Shown: piece by piece, positions 5,802 through 6,838 of the stretch
Position numbering within the stretch: position 1 is the first letter of the stretch
How the letters are laid out: each line of letters starts with the position of its first letter
NCBI GenBank assembly: GCA_949531795.1
Contig: CATIQX010000155.1
Coordinates: forward strand, 1 to 6,838
Reading direction: 5' to 3'
Origin: Cryomorphaceae bacterium
GTDB lineage: Bacteria; Bacteroidota; Bacteroidia; Flavobacteriales; BACL11
Length of the DNA: 6,838 nt
Program-made: the position numbers and the translations under genes
Notes under the pieces: model-generated
The model's input: the letters and a program-made list of their open reading frames with translations, nothing else
What the model was told of the DNA's origin: nothing
Database searches by the model: none

Positions 5802-6838
5802 TTAAACTAATTGTTTTAGTGCGATTTCAATAGCAGTCTTTGATATATTTGTTTTACTGTTGTTAATTGAATGTGATTTAGTTAATGCATTTTTAATACA
5901 ATTTGAGGTGTCAGAAAAAATTGCTTTGTCAGTCATTTCAACATTATCTTCCATCAAGTAAGCAAAAACTCTAGCCATTCCACAATTTGCAATAAAGTCA
6001 GGTAATACACTTACTCTTTCATCAGCGCTTTTTGAAATAGGTCCAAAAAATATTTCTTTGTCTGCAAAAGGAACATTTGCTCCTGATGAAATAACTTCTA
6101 GTCCATTATCAATCATAGTATCTAGTTGAGCTTGATTAAGCAAGCGTGAAGCTGCTGCAGGAACAAATATTTCAGCTCCCACGCTCCATATCTTTTCGTT
6201 AGCCTGTTCAAAAGACAACATATCTTCAGTTTCTAAAAAGTTTGATGAACGGTTTTCTAAAAATGATTGTATTTCTTTAAAAGAATAGCCTTCAGATTTG
6301 ACTACTCCTCCAGCTTTGTCAATAATTCCTACAATAACAGCGCCAGCTTGTGCTAAATAATAAGCGGCTGCTCCAGCAACATTACCCCATCCTTGTATGA
6401 TTACTTTTTTTCCTTTCACCTCTCCACCATAAATATTATAGTAATGTATTATAGTCTCCGAGACACCATAACCGGTAATTAAATCACCAACAGAATAATC
6501 TTTATTTGGATTAGGTGTTAAACTTTCTTCGCTAACAATCAATGGGACACCAACTTTTAGTTGGTTAATGATTTTCATTTTACCCTCTTCATCTCTTCTA
6601 TGATGCCCGTTTACAATTCCTTCCAATGGAAATAAAATTCCTTGCTCTTCACACATGGGTATTACTTCATGTACCTCATCTACATTCATATCGCCACCCG
6701 TTCCGTAATATGTTTTTAATAATGGTTTTGCAGCTGCATACCATCTTTTTAAAACCTCTTTTTTTCTAGGATCTCTAGGGTCAAAATTTATGCCTGATTT
6801 TCCACCTCCAATTGGGGGGCCGGCAACTGTAAATTTAA
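5802..6838 (-). CDS. Glu/Leu/Phe/Val dehydrogenase family protein (5' end outside window)
   Basis: The frame is open to the right edge, giving 344 visible C-terminal residues. The Met at 6689 is internal: the 49 codons upstream are typical family sequence. They contain PPIGGGKSGINFDPRDP with the catalytic-type lysine, and GTGGD with the conserved acidic residue just before that Met. A Rossmann NAD(P) domain follows with IIQGWGNVAGAAAYYLAQAG (visible residues 147-166). Its second strand ends VGIID (Asp at about 173), which suggests a preference for NAD over NADP (inference). IFVPAAASRLL and SSGANVPF are also conserved. The family reversibly deaminates an amino acid (glutamate, leucine, valine or phenylalanine) to its 2-oxo acid. 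Sequence alone does not settle the substrate. The gene lies 10 bases upstream of the mscS-like gene, so co-transcription is likely. Confidence 0.93.
   Translation of the reverse strand, partial: KFTVAGPPIGGGKSGINFDPRDPRKKEVLKRWYAAAKPLLKTYYGTGGDMNVDEVHEVIPMCEEQGILFPLEGIVNGHHRRDEEGKMKIINQLKVGVPLIVSEESLTPNPNKDYSVGDLITGYGVSETIIHYYNIYGGEVKGKKVIIQGWGNVAGAAAYYLAQAGAVIVGIIDKAGGVVKSEGYSFKEIQSFLENRSSNFLETEDMLSFEQANEKIWSVGAEIFVPAAASRLLNQAQLDTMIDNGLEVISSGANVPFADKEIFFGPISKSADERVSVLPDFIANCGMARVFAYLMEDNVEMTDKAIFSDTSNCIKNALTKSHSINNSKTNISKTAIEIALKQLV

Noticed and set aside
1..6838. CRISPR array, insertion sequence, attachment site, toxin-antitoxin or defence genes
   Set aside because: No regularly spaced repeats, terminal inverted repeats, transposase or integrase motifs, or defence domains were found. 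The tRNA shows no duplicated 3' end nearby to suggest an integrated element.

Overview
The window is AT-rich and looks like a chromosomal segment from a member of the Bacteroidota, most likely the class Flavobacteriia. Three things point there. A tRNA promoter matches the Bacteroidota-type -7 element (TAnnTTTG) with a TTG about 19 bases upstream. Gene starts lack clear Shine-Dalgarno sequences and have A/T-rich leaders. The proteins have a flavobacterial style: a Glu/Leu/Phe/Val dehydrogenase of the 'GGGKSGINFDPRDP' type, an NhaD antiporter, and an ExbB-ExbD-TonB-FolC gene order. This placement is inference from sequence character, not a database match.

Layout: bases 3-89 carry the last 28 codons of an unidentified plus-strand gene. 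A bidirectional hairpin terminator follows (about 94-123). Everything else is on the minus strand. In transcription order, right to left, it reads: an amino-acid dehydrogenase (5' end outside the window), an MscS-type mechanosensitive channel, an NhaD-type Na+/H+ antiporter, exbB, exbD, tonB and folC. After a 58-base gap containing its own promoter comes tRNA-Val(UAC). The seven protein genes are tightly packed, with gaps of 10, 37 and 25 bases, then a 1-base overlap, a 1-base gap and a 1-base overlap. They could form one long transcription unit. No convincing internal promoter or terminator was seen between them.

Function: exbB-exbD-tonB is a complete Ton energy-transduction module. It uses the proton-motive force of the inner membrane to drive TonB-dependent outer-membrane transporters. 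It lies downstream of two inner-membrane ion-handling proteins, NhaD (Na+ out, H+ in) and an MscS channel (release under turgor), and of a dehydrogenase that probably handles glutamate or a branched-chain amino acid. FolC is a folate/one-carbon housekeeping enzyme whose start codon overlaps the tonB stop.

No exotic system (defence island, mobile element, CRISPR array, toxin-antitoxin pair, riboswitch) is visible. The better leads are the ion/turgor/energy gene grouping, the start-stop overlaps that tie exbB to exbD and tonB to folC, a histidine cluster in NhaD, and an A9 homopolymer at the 5' end of tonB. The only protein-coding gap near 300 bases is none; the longest stretch without a protein gene (90-258) holds the terminator, the tRNA and its promoter.
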